Notes under the pieces: model-generated
Database searches by the model: none
Told to the model about the DNA's origin: nothing
The model's input: the letters and a program-made list of their open reading frames with translations, nothing else
In this document: piece by piece, positions 1 through 9,372 of the stretch
Position numbering within the stretch: position 1 is the stretch's first letter
Layout: every line of letters starts with the position of its first letter
Program-made: the position numbers and the translations under genes
From: Defluviimonas sp. SAOS-178_SWC
GTDB taxonomy: Bacteria; Pseudomonadota; Alphaproteobacteria; Rhodobacterales; Rhodobacteraceae
NCBI RefSeq assembly: GCF_039830135.1
Contig: NZ_CP156081.1
Span: 1,784,001-1,848,000, forward strand
Reading direction: 5' to 3'
Length of the DNA: 64,000 nt

Positions 1-675
1 GAGATCACCGAGGCCGTGGGCCGGGCCGCCGGTGCCGCGCGGGTGATCGTCCTGACCGGGGCCGGCCGGGCCTTCTGCTCCGGCCAGGATCTGAGCGACC
101 CGGCGGTCGCGGACGGTTTCGATGTGGGCCGCGTGCTCGCCGAGGAATACGAGCCGATGCTCAGGGCGATCCTCGCGGCGCGGGTGCCGGTCATCGCCGC
201 CGTTAACGGCACCGCCGCCGGGGCCGGGGCAAACCTCGCGCTTGCCGCGGATGTCGTGATCGCCGCCGAGAGCGCCAGTTTCATCCAGGCTTTCACCCGG
301 ATCGGCCTCATCCCCGATGCCGGCGGCACCTATGTCCTGCCGCGCACGATCGGCATGGCCCGCGCGATGGGGGCGGCCCTTTTCGCCGACAAGGTGAGCG
401 CCCGCCAGGCCGCCGACTGGGGGATGATCTGGGAGGCGGTGCCCGAGGACACCTTCGAGGCGCATTGGCGCGCACGGGCCGCCGCCCTTGCGAAAGGGCC
501 GACCGAAGCCTTCGCGCGGATCAAGACGGCGATGCGCGCGAGCCTCGGCAACGACCTCGACACGCAGCTTTCGCTGGAGGCGGCGCTCCAGGGCGAATGC
601 GGAGAGACCGCGGATTTCCGCGAAGGCGTCAACGCCTTTCTCGAAAAGCGCCCGGCGCGGTTTCAGGGACGTTAG
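1..675 (+). CDS. paaG: PaaG-like enoyl-CoA hydratase/isomerase (5' end outside window)
   Basis: Crotonase-fold enzyme that most resembles PaaG, the 2-(1,2-epoxy-1,2-dihydrophenyl)acetyl-CoA isomerase of aerobic phenylacetate degradation. The reading frame is open from base 1, so the true start lies upstream; only the last ~224 residues are seen. Visible motifs are GQDL (CoA-binding loop), AAVNGTAAGAGANLALAADV (oxyanion-hole region) and GLIPDAGG, whose Asp matches the catalytic Asp of E. coli PaaG. The C-terminus (LDTQLSLE, FREGVNAFLEKR) also follows PaaG rather than a generic enoyl-CoA hydratase. No other paa gene is in the window, so the pathway assignment rests on similarity alone. A generic enoyl-CoA hydratase remains possible. 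Confidence 0.8.
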   Translation, partial: EITEAVGRAAGAARVIVLTGAGRAFCSGQDLSDPAVADGFDVGRVLAEEYEPMLRAILAARVPVIAAVNGTAAGAGANLALAADVVIAAESASFIQAFTRIGLIPDAGGTYVLPRTIGMARAMGAALFADKVSARQAADWGMIWEAVPEDTFEAHWRARAAALAKGPTEAFARIKTAMRASLGNDLDTQLSLEAALQGECGETADFREGVNAFLEKRPARFQGR

Positions 676-750
676 GGCCGATCCGGTTGCGGCGCGGTTC
701 CCGAGCCGGTGTTCCTCTCTCGCCGCCCCGGCGGGGCCGGGACGGCTCGG

Positions 751-790
751 GTCGCCTCCGGCGGGGATATTTCCTGCAAGGTGAAGGCGC
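751..790 (+). repeat. Dispersed intergenic repeat, copy 1
   Basis: A CCTCCGGCGGGG box followed by ATATTT and then CTGCAAGGTGAAGG. It belongs to the same family as copies at 11890-11930 (-), 31330-31370 (-), 35121-35152 (+) and 49329-49366 (+). It lies in the 237-bp gap between the paaG-like gene and the EF-G-like gene. It is the most diverged of the five copies. Confidence 0.55.
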
Positions 791-912
791 GGCGTTTCGG
801 AACTTGACCGGAGGCCGTTCGGGGCCGACAGTTGGAACATGAGGGCGCTTGGCCCGGAAGGCACGGGGGCCAGCCAGCGAAGGCGTCCGGTCGCGTGCCG
901 TCGGGGGATATC

Positions 913-2844
913 ATGCGCTGCATCACGGTACTGGGGCCGTCTCAATCGGGGAAAACCGAGCTTGTCCGGGCGCTTGCCGCGCTCGAGGATGGCCATCCCC
1001 GGTCCGAGACGGCCGGTCATCTGACGCTGACGCGCTTCGGCTTCATGGGCGAGGACTGGTGCGCGCTCGATCTTGCCGGGGGGCCGGAATTCGCGCGTAT
1101 GGGCGGGGCGGCGCTTCTCGCCGCCGACGCGGCGGTTCTGTGCGTCGCGCCCGACCCGGAGGAGGCGGTCCTTGCCGCGCCCTGGCTGCGGGCCATCGAG
1201 GCCGCGAACGTGCCCGCCTTCATCTTCGTCAACCGCATGGACATGCCCAAGGGACGGGTCCGCGACATCGTCTCGGCGCTTCAGGCCTATACCGGCCACA
1301 CCGTCGTCCTGCGCCAGATCCCGATCCGCGAGGGCGGCCAGATCGTCGGCGCCGTCGACCTTATCTCCGAACGCGCGTGGCGCTACCGCGAGGGCCAGCC
1401 CTCGCAGCTGGTCGCAATGCCGAAGGATCTCGAGGACCGCGAGCATGAGGCGCGGGCCGAGCTTCTGGAGCACATGTCCGATTATGACGACGCGCTTCTT
1501 GAGGAGTTGATCGAGGATCACGAACCGGCCGCCGGCGCGCTTTACGAGATCGCGCGGCGCGAGACCCAGCACCGCGACGTCATTCCCACTTTCCTCGGTG
1601 CCGCGAGCCACAAGAACGGCATTCTCAGGCTGATGAAGGCGCTGCGGCACGAGGCCCCCGATGTCTCGGCGCTGCGCGAGCGGCTCGATGTCGCGGATGC
1701 GCAAGCGGTGGGGTTCCATGCCCAGATCCGCAAGCATCTTGGCAAATGCGTGATGCTGCGGGCGCTTGGCGACGGGGTGAAGCAGGGCGCGCAGCTCGGC
1801 GGGGCCGGGCTTGGCGGCCTGGTCGAGATCGGGGGAAAGGCCGGCGGCGGTCAGCTCGGCATCGGCGAGGTCGGAATCTCTGTGAAGTCCGATCAGCTGG
1901 ATGCCGGCCGGGTCTTCACCGCGGGCGCCGCCGTGCCGGTGCCCGATTGGGGGCGCGGCTGTCCGCCCGCGCTCGCCCGTCTCGTGACCCCCGCGCATGA
2001 GCGCGACGAGGTGCGGCTGTCGGCGGCGCTGAGCCGTCTCGCGGAGGCGGATCCGATGCTCACGCTCGGTCAGGATCAGGCGACGGGCCATGCGCTTCTG
2101 AAGCTTCAGGGCGTGATGCACGAGCGCCAGGTCCTGGCCTCCTTGGCAGAGGATTTTGGCGTCGAGGTGACGACGAGCGTGCCCGATCCGCGCTACCTTG
2201 AGACCATTTCGTCCCCGATCGAGGAGCATTACCGCCACCGCAAGCAGTCGGGCGGCGCCGGGCAGTTCGCCGATGTCGCGATCACCGTGCGGCCGGGGTC
2301 GCGCGGCGAGGGGTTCCAGTTCGCCGAGGTTGTGAAGGGCGGCGCCGTACCGCGTAACTACATCCCTTCGGTCGAGGAAGGCGCGCGCGAGGCGCTCGAC
2401 AGGGGGCCTTTGGGCTTTCCGGTCACCGACCTCACGGTCACGCTCAACGACGGCAAACATCATGCCGTCGACAGTTCCGACTTCGCCTTCCGCACGGCGG
2501 GCCGCATGGCGGTGCGCGAGGCGCTGGCCAAGGCCGGGCCGGTCCTGCTGCAACCGATCGAGCGGGTCGATATCCACGTGCCCTCGGTCTATTCCGGGGC
2601 GATGGTGTCGATGATCTCGGCGCTCAAGGGGCAGGTCCTCGGCTTCGACCGCGATCCCGATTGCCGCGGCTGGGATATCTTCCGCGCCCTTCTGCCAGCC
2701 TCGGTCGAGGAGGAACTGGTGATGGCGCTTGGATCGGCGACGCAAGGCACCGCCTGGCATGAGACGGAGTTCGACCATTACGAGGAAATTTACGGGCGCG
2801 AGGCCGAACGGATTTCGAAGGAGCACGCCTCGGCGGCGGCGTGA
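913..2844 (+). CDS. Elongation factor G-like GTPase (divergent)
   Basis: 643-aa protein with the EF-G domain order: G domain, beta-barrel region, and domains III-V. It is shorter than canonical EF-G (~700 aa). The P-loop is GPSQSGKT (residues 8-15) and the G4 motif is NRMD (107-110). The G3 motif reads DLAGG (53-57) where EF-G has DTPGH, so the His that activates GTP hydrolysis is Gly. The domain IV signature GGAGQFADV is present near residue 447. The start at 913 was chosen because GPSQSGKT then sits at the usual distance from the N-terminus and TCGGGGG lies just upstream; an in-frame ATG at 832 would add an unrelated 27-residue leader. The role is probably in translation or ribosome handling, but it is unlikely to be the main EF-G. 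Confidence 0.8.
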   Translation: MRCITVLGPSQSGKTELVRALAALEDGHPRSETAGHLTLTRFGFMGEDWCALDLAGGPEFARMGGAALLAADAAVLCVAPDPEEAVLAAPWLRAIEAANVPAFIFVNRMDMPKGRVRDIVSALQAYTGHTVVLRQIPIREGGQIVGAVDLISERAWRYREGQPSQLVAMPKDLEDREHEARAELLEHMSDYDDALLEELIEDHEPAAGALYEIARRETQHRDVIPTFLGAASHKNGILRLMKALRHEAPDVSALRERLDVADAQAVGFHAQIRKHLGKCVMLRALGDGVKQGAQLGGAGLGGLVEIGGKAGGGQLGIGEVGISVKSDQLDAGRVFTAGAAVPVPDWGRGCPPALARLVTPAHERDEVRLSAALSRLAEADPMLTLGQDQATGHALLKLQGVMHERQVLASLAEDFGVEVTTSVPDPRYLETISSPIEEHYRHRKQSGGAGQFADVAITVRPGSRGEGFQFAEVVKGGAVPRNYIPSVEEGAREALDRGPLGFPVTDLTVTLNDGKHHAVDSSDFAFRTAGRMAVREALAKAGPVLLQPIERVDIHVPSVYSGAMVSMISALKGQVLGFDRDPDCRGWDIFRALLPASVEEELVMALGSATQGTAWHETEFDHYEEIYGREAERISKEHASAAA

Positions 2845-3073
2845 TCTTTGGCGGTGCCGCAAGAGGACGGCAGCGGCCCCCTTGCGACGCCCGGCCGACA
2901 GGGACTATCCTGACGACGGTCGGCAGTTCACCAAGGCGTCGCCGCCCCCAAGAGGGGTCAGCTAAACCTGCATCAGGGCATCGAAGGCTGCTTGTTTCCA
3001 CAAGCGCCGAGCCGGCAAGGGCGACCATCGGCCCCCGCACAGGCGGGGAGGGGCGCATGTCGGAGGACAGGAC

Positions 3074-3601
3074 ATGGCACGCGATGCGATTGCCTTTCAC
3101 GTGAACGATCTTTCCGCCTTTGCGCGGTCGCTCCGCAAGGGGCTGGGGGAAGAGGGGTCGCTTCCGGGGCATCTGGCACTTCTCAACCACATCGCCCGGG
3201 CCGGAGGGTTTCGGAATTATCAGCACCTGAAGGCGCTTGCGTCTGCGGGGGCCGGGTTGAAGACGGAACCGGTCGACGAAAAGCGGCTGGCGCAGGCGCT
3301 CCGCTCGTTCGATGCAGAGGGGCGGATGGTCCGCTGGCCGGCCAAGACGGGGATGCAGGGACTCTGCCTTTGGGCGCTCTGGGCGCGTTTGCCGGTGCGG
3401 CAGGAGGTGACGGAGGCGGAGGTGAACGCGATCCTCGACCGCTGGCACCTTTTCGGCGACCGGGCGCTCCTCAGGCGGTCGCTCATCGACCACGGGCAGG
3501 CGACCCGCAGCATCGACGGGCGCGCCTACCGGCGGACAGAGGCCGCGCCGCCGGCCGAGGCGCGGGCGCTGATCCGGGCGCTTGCGGGGCGCGCGGGCTA
3601 A
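3074..3601 (+). CDS. DUF2087 domain protein with a glyoxalase-related N-terminal segment
   Basis: 175-aa soluble protein. Residues ~75-155 match the DUF2087 pattern: RWPAK, a run of Leu/Trp, EAEVNAILDRWHLFGDRALLRR, LIDHG and DGRAYRR. This region is predicted to be a winged-helix-like fold. The N-terminus (FARSLRKGL, HLALLNHIARAGGFRNYQHL) resembles the short glyoxalase-related domain found at the N-terminus of many alphaproteobacterial proteins. GGAGGAC at 3062-3068 is a good ribosome site for this ATG. It stands alone, convergent to gltA. The function is unknown; DNA binding is plausible but not shown. Confidence 0.75.
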   Translation: MARDAIAFHVNDLSAFARSLRKGLGEEGSLPGHLALLNHIARAGGFRNYQHLKALASAGAGLKTEPVDEKRLAQALRSFDAEGRMVRWPAKTGMQGLCLWALWARLPVRQEVTEAEVNAILDRWHLFGDRALLRRSLIDHGQATRSIDGRAYRRTEAAPPAEARALIRALAGRAG

Positions 3602-3634
3602 ACGAAAACGGCCGCCCGGGCTGGGGCGGCCGTT
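3600..3634 (-). terminator. Rho-independent terminator of gltA
   Basis: Perfect 11-bp inverted repeat (3607-3617 with 3624-3634, AACGGCCGCCC) and a 6-nt loop. Read on the minus strand the hairpin is followed by TTTTCGTTT, so it ends gltA transcription. It may also act weakly on the convergent DUF2087 gene, where the T-run is poor. Confidence 0.8.
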
Positions 3635-3654
3635 CCATTCCGGATCGCGGCGGA

Positions 3655-4950
3655 TCAGCGGGCGTCGACGTCGACGTAGTCGCGCGCGGTCTGACCGATA
3701 TAGAGCTGGCGCGGGCGGCCGATCTTCTGGGTCGGATCGCCGATCATTTCCTTCCACTGCGAAATCCAGCCCACGGTGCGGCTGACCGCGAAGATCGGCG
3801 TGAACATCGAGGTCGGGAAGCCCATCGCCTCGAGGATGATGCCCGAGTAGAAATCGACGTTGGGATAGAGCTTCTTCTCGACGAAATACTCGTCCTCGAG
3901 GGCGATACGCTCCAGTTCCTTGGCGACCTTCAGCGTCTCGTTGTCGTGGATGCCAAGAAGGTCGAGCACTTCGTCGGCGCTTTCCTTCATCACCTTCGCG
4001 CGCGGGTCGAAATTCTTGTAGACGCGGTGTCCGAAGCCCATCAGGCGGAACGGATCGTTCTTGTCCTTCGCGCGGGCGATGAATTCGGGAATCCGGTCGA
4101 CGCTGCCGATCTCGCGCAGCATCTCCAGGCAGGCCTGGTTGGCGCCGCCGTGCGCCGGCCCCCAGAGGCAGGCGATGCCGGCCGCGATGCAGGCGAAGGG
4201 GTTGGCGCCGGAGGAGCCGGCCAGCCGCACCGTCGAGGTGGAGGCGTTCTGCTCGTGATCGGCATGCAGCATCATGATCCGGTCCATCGCCTTCGCGAGG
4301 ATCGGATCGACCACGTATTCCTCGCACGGAACCGCGAAGCACATGTGCAGGAAGTTCGAGGCGTAATCGAGCGAGTTCTTCGGATAGACGAAGGGCTGGC
4401 CCATCGAATACTTGAAGGCCATCGCCGCGATCGTCGGAAGCTTGGCGATCATGCGGATCGCGGCGACCTCGCGCTGCCACGGGTCGGAAATGTCGGTGGA
4501 GTCGTGATAGAAGGCCGACATCGCGCCGACCACGCCGACCATTGTAGCCATCGGATGGCTGTCCCGCCGGAACCCCCGGAAGAAATAGTGCATCTGTTCA
4601 TGCACCATCGTGTGCTTGGTCACGCGGTTTTCGAAGTCCACCATCTGCGCTTCGTTCGGCAGTTCGCCGTAAAGCAGGAGGTAGCAGACTTCGAGGAAGT
4701 GCGACTTCTCCGCCAGCTGTTCGATCGGATAGCCGCGATAGAGAAGCTCGCCCTTGTCGCCGTCGATATAGGTGATGGCGCTGTCGCAGGCGGCGGTCGA
4801 GGTGAAGCCCGGGTCGTAGGTGAAGACGTCGCCCTGCGCGTAGAGCTTGCGGATGTCGATGACGTCCGGCCCGACCGTCGGCTGCAGGATGGGCAATTCG
4901 ATCGATTTGCCGTCAAAGCTCAGCGTCGCGGTCTTGATCATCTTATCCAT
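3655..4950 (-). CDS. gltA: Citrate synthase (type II hexameric-like)
   Basis: 431-aa citrate synthase, condensing oxaloacetate and acetyl-CoA in the TCA cycle. The catalytic motifs are WGPAHGGAN (His ~267), [14 protein letters not shown] (His ~308) and NVDFYSG (Asp ~366), with LHADHEQ upstream. The N-terminal ~50-residue beta domain ([23 protein letters not shown]) is that of the NADH-sensitive Gram-negative enzymes. The start at 4950 is set by homology and by AGGAAAGGAAA just upstream; an upstream in-frame start would add 31 unrelated residues. It lies 79 bp downstream of gltX on the same strand and has its own terminator. Confidence 0.97.
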   Translation of the reverse strand: MDKMIKTATLSFDGKSIELPILQPTVGPDVIDIRKLYAQGDVFTYDPGFTSTAACDSAITYIDGDKGELLYRGYPIEQLAEKSHFLEVCYLLLYGELPNEAQMVDFENRVTKHTMVHEQMHYFFRGFRRDSHPMATMVGVVGAMSAFYHDSTDISDPWQREVAAIRMIAKLPTIAAMAFKYSMGQPFVYPKNSLDYASNFLHMCFAVPCEEYVVDPILAKAMDRIMMLHADHEQNASTSTVRLAGSSGANPFACIAAGIACLWGPAHGGANQACLEMLREIGSVDRIPEFIARAKDKNDPFRLMGFGHRVYKNFDPRAKVMKESADEVLDLLGIHDNETLKVAKELERIALEDEYFVEKKLYPNVDFYSGIILEAMGFPTSMFTPIFAVSRTVGWISQWKEMIGDPTQKIGRPRQLYIGQTARDYVDVDAR

Positions 4951-5029
4951 CGCGGTTTCCTTTCCTAGCATCCGCCCGGTCCTGGCCGGTCGAAGGGTGA
5001 ACGTGGCGGTCAACGCGCGAAGGTGCGCC

Positions 5030-6427
5030 TCAGGCCGCTGCATCCTTGAGCCGGGCGAGGGTCTCTTCCCGCCCGATGACGAGCATCATATCAAAAACGC
5101 TGGGACTGATCGTCCGTCCGGCAAGGGCTGCCCTGAGTGGTCCCGCGATCTTGCCGAGCCCCAGCCCATGGGTTCCGGCGACGCTGGCCACGATCTCCTC
5201 CAGCTTATCCCGGCTCCAGCTAGCATTTTGCAGCTGCGGCGTCAATTCATTCAGTATACCACGGGATACCGGGTCGAGTGCCTGCGCCGCTTTCTCATCC
5301 GGCGTAAAGGGCCGATTCCCAAGAATAAAATGGGCTTTTTCAAGCAGTTCCGGGAACGTTTTGGCGCGCTCCTTTAGGCAGTAAAGCCCACGGAGCAGCC
5401 CATCTTTCTGCACTTGCGAAAGGGCGGGAAGACCTGCGGCTTCCAAAAATGCCTCAATTTCAGGCAAAAGCTCGGCATCGGAGGTCGCGGCGATGTGCTG
5501 GCCGCAGAGGTTTTCGAGCTTTTTGAAGTCAAGTCGTGCCGGGGCGCGGCCGATTCCCTCCAGATCGAACCACGCGCGCGCTTCCGCATCGCTGAAAAAT
5601 TCGGCGTCGCCATGCGCCCAGCCCAGCCGGGTGAGGTAATTTCGCATTCCCGCCGCCGGGTAACCCATTGCCTGGTATTCCTCGAGGCCCACCGCGCCGT
5701 GGCGCTTGGAGAGCTTCTTGCCATCCGGCCCGTGGATCAGCGGAATATGCGCCCAGACCGGTTCCGCCCAGTCCATCGCCCGGTAAACCTGCGTCTGGCG
5801 CGCCGCGTTGTTCAGGTGGTCGTCCCCCCGGATCACATGCGTGACGCCCATGTCGTGATCGTCCACGACAACTGCCAGCATGTAGGTCGGCGTACCATCC
5901 GAGCGTAAACACACCATGTCGTCGAGCTGGTCGTTGCCGAACGTCACGGTGCCTTGCACCTTGTCCTCGATCACCGTCTCTCCGTCGCGGGGGGCCTTCA
6001 GCCGGATCACGTAGGGCGCGTCGGGATGCGTCGCGGGGTCGGCATCGCGCCACGGGCTCTGGAACAGGGTCGAACGGCCCTCGGCGCGGGCGGCCTCGCG
6101 GAACGCCTCGATCTCGTCCTGCGTCGAGAAGCACTTGTAGGCATGACCCCGCGCCAACATCTCGCGCGCCACCTCGGCATGACGCTCGCGCCGGTCGAAC
6201 TGGCTCACGACCTCGCCGTCCCAGTCGAGGCCGAGCCAGGTGAGGCCCTTGAGGATCGCCTCCGTCGCCTGCGGAGTGGAGCGTCCGCGGTCGGTGTCCT
6301 CGATCCGGAGCAGGAACTTGCCGCCACGGCCCCGCGCGAAGAGCCAGTTGAAAAGCGCGGTGCGGGCACCGCCGATATGCAGGTATCCCGTGGGCGAGGG
6401 GGCGAATCGGGTGACGATATCGGACAT
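5030..6427 (-). CDS. gltX: Glutamyl-tRNA synthetase
   Basis: 465-aa class I aminoacyl-tRNA synthetase that charges tRNA-Glu. The HIGH-type motif is [11 protein letters not shown] (residues 10-20) and the KMSKS-type motif is KLSKR (~238-242). [10 protein letters not shown] and GDDHLNN, typical of GluRS, are present. The length is normal for a discriminating GluRS. It is divergent from comEC, with 78 bp between the starts, and is followed by gltA on the same strand. This synthetase also supplies Glu-tRNA for tetrapyrrole synthesis only in C5-pathway organisms; most Rhodobacteraceae use ALA synthase instead. Confidence 0.97.
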   Translation of the reverse strand: MSDIVTRFAPSPTGYLHIGGARTALFNWLFARGRGGKFLLRIEDTDRGRSTPQATEAILKGLTWLGLDWDGEVVSQFDRRERHAEVAREMLARGHAYKCFSTQDEIEAFREAARAEGRSTLFQSPWRDADPATHPDAPYVIRLKAPRDGETVIEDKVQGTVTFGNDQLDDMVCLRSDGTPTYMLAVVVDDHDMGVTHVIRGDDHLNNAARQTQVYRAMDWAEPVWAHIPLIHGPDGKKLSKRHGAVGLEEYQAMGYPAAGMRNYLTRLGWAHGDAEFFSDAEARAWFDLEGIGRAPARLDFKKLENLCGQHIAATSDAELLPEIEAFLEAAGLPALSQVQKDGLLRGLYCLKERAKTFPELLEKAHFILGNRPFTPDEKAAQALDPVSRGILNELTPQLQNASWSRDKLEEIVASVAGTHGLGLGKIAGPLRAALAGRTISPSVFDMMLVIGREETLARLKDAAA

Positions 6428-6505
6428 GGCCGCGTTAACCTTTCGGAAACCATAAGCGTTCAGGCTGACCTCGGTTCATTAGGCAAAGCCGGACGGGGAC
6501 ACAAG

Positions 6506-8590
6506 GTGCGGGTGCTGACAGGTCCGCTTGAAGCGCTCGGGGCGGCGCGGGGGCGGCTCCTGCCCTGGGCGCCGGTTTTCCTGTCGGTCGGCATCGGTGT
6601 CTACTTCGCACTGCGGGTCGAGCCGGGGGCGGCGGGTCTCGCGACGGCCGGGCTTGTCGCGGCGGTTGCCGCGCTCGCCGGCCTGCGCGGGCCGGACCTC
6701 GCGCGGATTCCCGCAACCGCACTCGCCCTTGTCGTGGGCGGGCTTCTTCTCGCCTCGGCGCGCACCCACCTCGTGTCCGCGCCGGTTCTGACCTTCCGGT
6801 ATTACGGCCCGGTGGAGGGGCGGGTTGTCGGAATTGACCGCTCCTTTTCGGACCAGCTTCGCCTGACCCTCGATCATGTCGTGCTGGAAGACGTGCCGCC
6901 AGACCGGACTCCCTTGCGGGTAAGGGTCGCATTGCATGGCGAACAGGGCTTCACCGACCCACAGCCGGGCCTCACCGTCATCCTCTCGGCACATCTCTCG
7001 CCCCCGGACGGACCGGTCGAACCGGGCGGCTTCGACTTCCAGCGTCTTGCCTGGTTCTCGCGGCTCGGCGCCGTCGGCTATACACGGTCGCCGGTTCTTG
7101 CCATTGCGCCGCCGGAGGGCGGGCTGCCGCTCCTCGCATTCCGGATGCGGCGGGCAATCTCCACGGCGATGCAGGAGCGAATGGAGGGGCAGCCGGGGGC
7201 CTTCGCGGCGGCCCTGATGACGGGCGACCGCTCCGGCGTGGCGCATTTGACCAACGATGCGCTCAGGGGGGCGAATCTCTCGCACCTCATTGCGATCTCG
7301 GGTCTTCACATGGGGCTTCTGACCGGCTTCGTGTTCGCCGCGTGCCGCTACGGTCTGGCGCTTGTCGCGCCGCTGGCGCTCCGGCTCGACACGCGGAAGC
7401 TGGCCGCGTTTCTCGCGCTCCTCGCGGCGATCTTCTACCTTGTTCTCGCGGGGCCGAGCGTGGCGACCCGGCGCGCCTTCATCATGGCCGCCGTGATGCT
7501 TGTCGCGGTCATTGCCGACCGGCGGGCGATTTCCCTCCGCTCGGTGGCGATCGCGGCCCTGATCGTCCTCGTCCTCGAACCTGAAAGCCTGGTCGAGCCC
7601 GGCTTTCAGATGTCCTTCGGGGCGACCGTGGCGCTCATCGTGACGTTCAAGCCCTGGGTCGCGGTGCAATGGCGCATTCCCGCACCCTTGCGGCCGATGG
7701 CGATGCTCGTCCTCTCGTCGTTGGCCGCGAGCCTCGCCACCGGCCCCATCGCTGCCGCGCATTTCAATCGGATCGCCGAATACGGGCTCCTCGCGAATTT
7801 CCTCGCGGTGCCGCTGATGGGACTCGTCGTGATGCCGTCCGGGGTCGTCGCGGCCATCCTGTCCCCCCTGGGCCTCGCGGCGCCGGCGCTTTGGGTGATG
7901 GAAAAGGGAACCTGGGCGATCCTTCTCATCGCCAGCTGGGTCTCGGGTCTCGACGGCGCGGTCGTGGTGGTCCCGGCGCCGCCGCCGCTGACCTTGCCGC
8001 TTCTGGCACTCGGCGCTCTGGCCGTCCTGATCGCCAGGCCTCTTCCGCTGCGCGCCGCTGGCGGCGTGGCGGTCATCGCGGCAATGGCATTTTGGGCGAT
8101 GGTCGAGCGGCCCGCGCTCCTCGTCGCCGGTGACGGATCAATCATCGGCGTGATGGGCGAGAAGGGGCGGGCGCTTTCCAAACCGAAGGGGGCCGGCTTC
8201 ATCGCCCAGAGCTGGCTTGAGGATGACGGGGACCTCGCGCTGCAGGAAGACGCCTTCGCCCGACCGGGCCTCACTGGCGCCCCTGGCGCGTTCCAGACGG
8301 TGGTGGCGGGGCGCAAGGTCTGGCATTTCGCCGGCAAGGGCGCCGCAGCCAAGGCGGCCAACGCCTGCACCGGCGATGGTCTCGTGATCCTGTCCACGGA
8401 TTGGGAAGGAACCGTGCCTGCGGGTTGCCGCATATACGACGCCGCGAAGCTCCGCGATACCGGCGCGCTCGGGGTCTATGCCGACGGAGCGACCCTGAGG
8501 ATCGTCAGCGCCAAGGACATGGCGGGACAAAGGCTCTGGAACATCCGGCCGGGCCGAAGATCCGACCGACGTCGGGCGGCGCTTCAGTAG
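6506..8590 (+). CDS. comEC: ComEC/Rec2-family DNA-uptake channel protein
   Basis: 694-aa inner-membrane protein with an N-terminal hydrophobic cluster and DUF4131-like periplasmic region (~40-220). A Competence domain follows (~230-520), with the hallmark [17 protein letters not shown] and RRAFIMA segments. The last ~180 residues take the place of the metallo-beta-lactamase-like domain of Bacillus ComEC but contain no HxHxDH motif. The GTG start at 6506 is preceded by GGACGGGG. The frame is open further upstream, but only through the region antisense to gltX. The role in other bacteria is passage of single-stranded DNA across the inner membrane during transformation. The 3' end overlaps the convergent lexA by 7 bp. 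Confidence 0.85.
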   Translation: MRVLTGPLEALGAARGRLLPWAPVFLSVGIGVYFALRVEPGAAGLATAGLVAAVAALAGLRGPDLARIPATALALVVGGLLLASARTHLVSAPVLTFRYYGPVEGRVVGIDRSFSDQLRLTLDHVVLEDVPPDRTPLRVRVALHGEQGFTDPQPGLTVILSAHLSPPDGPVEPGGFDFQRLAWFSRLGAVGYTRSPVLAIAPPEGGLPLLAFRMRRAISTAMQERMEGQPGAFAAALMTGDRSGVAHLTNDALRGANLSHLIAISGLHMGLLTGFVFAACRYGLALVAPLALRLDTRKLAAFLALLAAIFYLVLAGPSVATRRAFIMAAVMLVAVIADRRAISLRSVAIAALIVLVLEPESLVEPGFQMSFGATVALIVTFKPWVAVQWRIPAPLRPMAMLVLSSLAASLATGPIAAAHFNRIAEYGLLANFLAVPLMGLVVMPSGVVAAILSPLGLAAPALWVMEKGTWAILLIASWVSGLDGAVVVVPAPPPLTLPLLALGALAVLIARPLPLRAAGGVAVIAAMAFWAMVERPALLVAGDGSIIGVMGEKGRALSKPKGAGFIAQSWLEDDGDLALQEDAFARPGLTGAPGAFQTVVAGRKVWHFAGKGAAAKAANACTGDGLVILSTDWEGTVPAGCRIYDAAKLRDTGALGVYADGATLRIVSAKDMAGQRLWNIRPGRRSDRRRAALQ

Positions 8591-9270
8591 CTTCGGATCA
8601 ACCCGACGAGCCGACCCTGGACCTTGACATGTTCCTCGGGCAGGACCCGCGTCTCATAGGCCGGGTTCGCGGCTTCTAGAGCGATCATCCCGCCCCGACG
8701 GCGGAACCGCTTCAGCGTCGCCTCGTGGCCTTCGACCAGCGCCACGACGATATCGCCGTTATCGGCCGTCGTCTGTTCCCGGATCACGACGATATCGCCG
8801 TCGTTGATGCCGGCCTCGATCATCGAGTCGCCCTTGACCTCGAGCGCATAGTGCTGGCCGCGCCCGGCGAGCATGGATCCCGGGACCGCGACGTGATGCG
8901 AGACCTCCGAGATCGCCTCGATCGGCACGCCCGCGGCGATCCGTCCCATCACCGGCAATTCCAGCGCATGAACTTCCTCGACCGGCATGGCGCCCCTCGG
9001 CGGGTCGGCCCTGTCGCCCTCGATCACGCGGGGCGAGAAGCCCGGCTTCTCCATCGCGTCGGGCAGTTTCACGATCTCGATCGCGCGGGCCCGATGGGCA
9101 AGGCGGCGGATGAAGCCGCGCTCTTCAAGTGCAGTGATCAGCCGGTGGATGCCCGACTTCGACCGCAGGTCAAGCGCGTCCTTCATTTCGTCGAAAGAGG
9201 GCGGCACACCGTCACGGGCCACGCGTTTCTGGATGAAATCGAGAAGTTCCAATTGCTTGCGGGTCAGCAT
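8584..9270 (-). CDS. lexA: LexA repressor, SOS regulator
   Basis: 228-aa repressor-protease. The N-terminal winged helix covers ~1-65 ([45 protein letters not shown]). The S24 peptidase domain has the Ala113-Gly114 cleavage site in GRIAAGVP, catalytic Ser149 in GDSM and Lys187 in TLKRF. The start at 9270 aligns with [10 protein letters not shown] of other LexA proteins. The gene follows moeA by 102 bp on the same strand but has its own promoter, overlapped by SOS half-sites, so autoregulation is expected. Confidence 0.96.
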   Translation of the reverse strand: MLTRKQLELLDFIQKRVARDGVPPSFDEMKDALDLRSKSGIHRLITALEERGFIRRLAHRARAIEIVKLPDAMEKPGFSPRVIEGDRADPPRGAMPVEEVHALELPVMGRIAAGVPIEAISEVSHHVAVPGSMLAGRGQHYALEVKGDSMIEAGINDGDIVVIREQTTADNGDIVVALVEGHEATLKRFRRRGGMIALEAANPAYETRVLPEEHVKVQGRLVGLIRSY

Positions 9271-9302
9271 GATGCCTGTTTTCCTTTGCCGATTGCCACG
9301 CC

Positions 9303-9328
9303 GTTCTGTTGACGTTCTACGCGCGTTC
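9303..9328 (-). promoter_or_regulatory. Tandem LexA (SOS) operator upstream of lexA
   Basis: Three GTTC half-sites at 9303-9306, 9314-9317 and 9325-9328, each separated by exactly 7 bp. This gives two overlapping copies of the alphaproteobacterial SOS box GTTC-N7-GTTC. They cover the -10 hexamer and part of the spacer of the lexA promoter. Confidence 0.88.
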
Positions 9329-9342
9329 CCCTTTTGTGTCAA
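9314..9342 (-). promoter_or_regulatory. Sigma-70-type promoter of lexA
   Basis: On the minus strand, TTGACA (9342-9337), a 17-bp spacer and TAGAAC (9319-9314). This is a perfect -35 and a 4/6 match -10. The -10 lies inside the middle SOS half-site, which fits repression by blocking RNA polymerase. Confidence 0.75.
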
Positions 9343-9372
9343 CAAATTCGGGCGCGGAGCGTGGGCTGGCCG

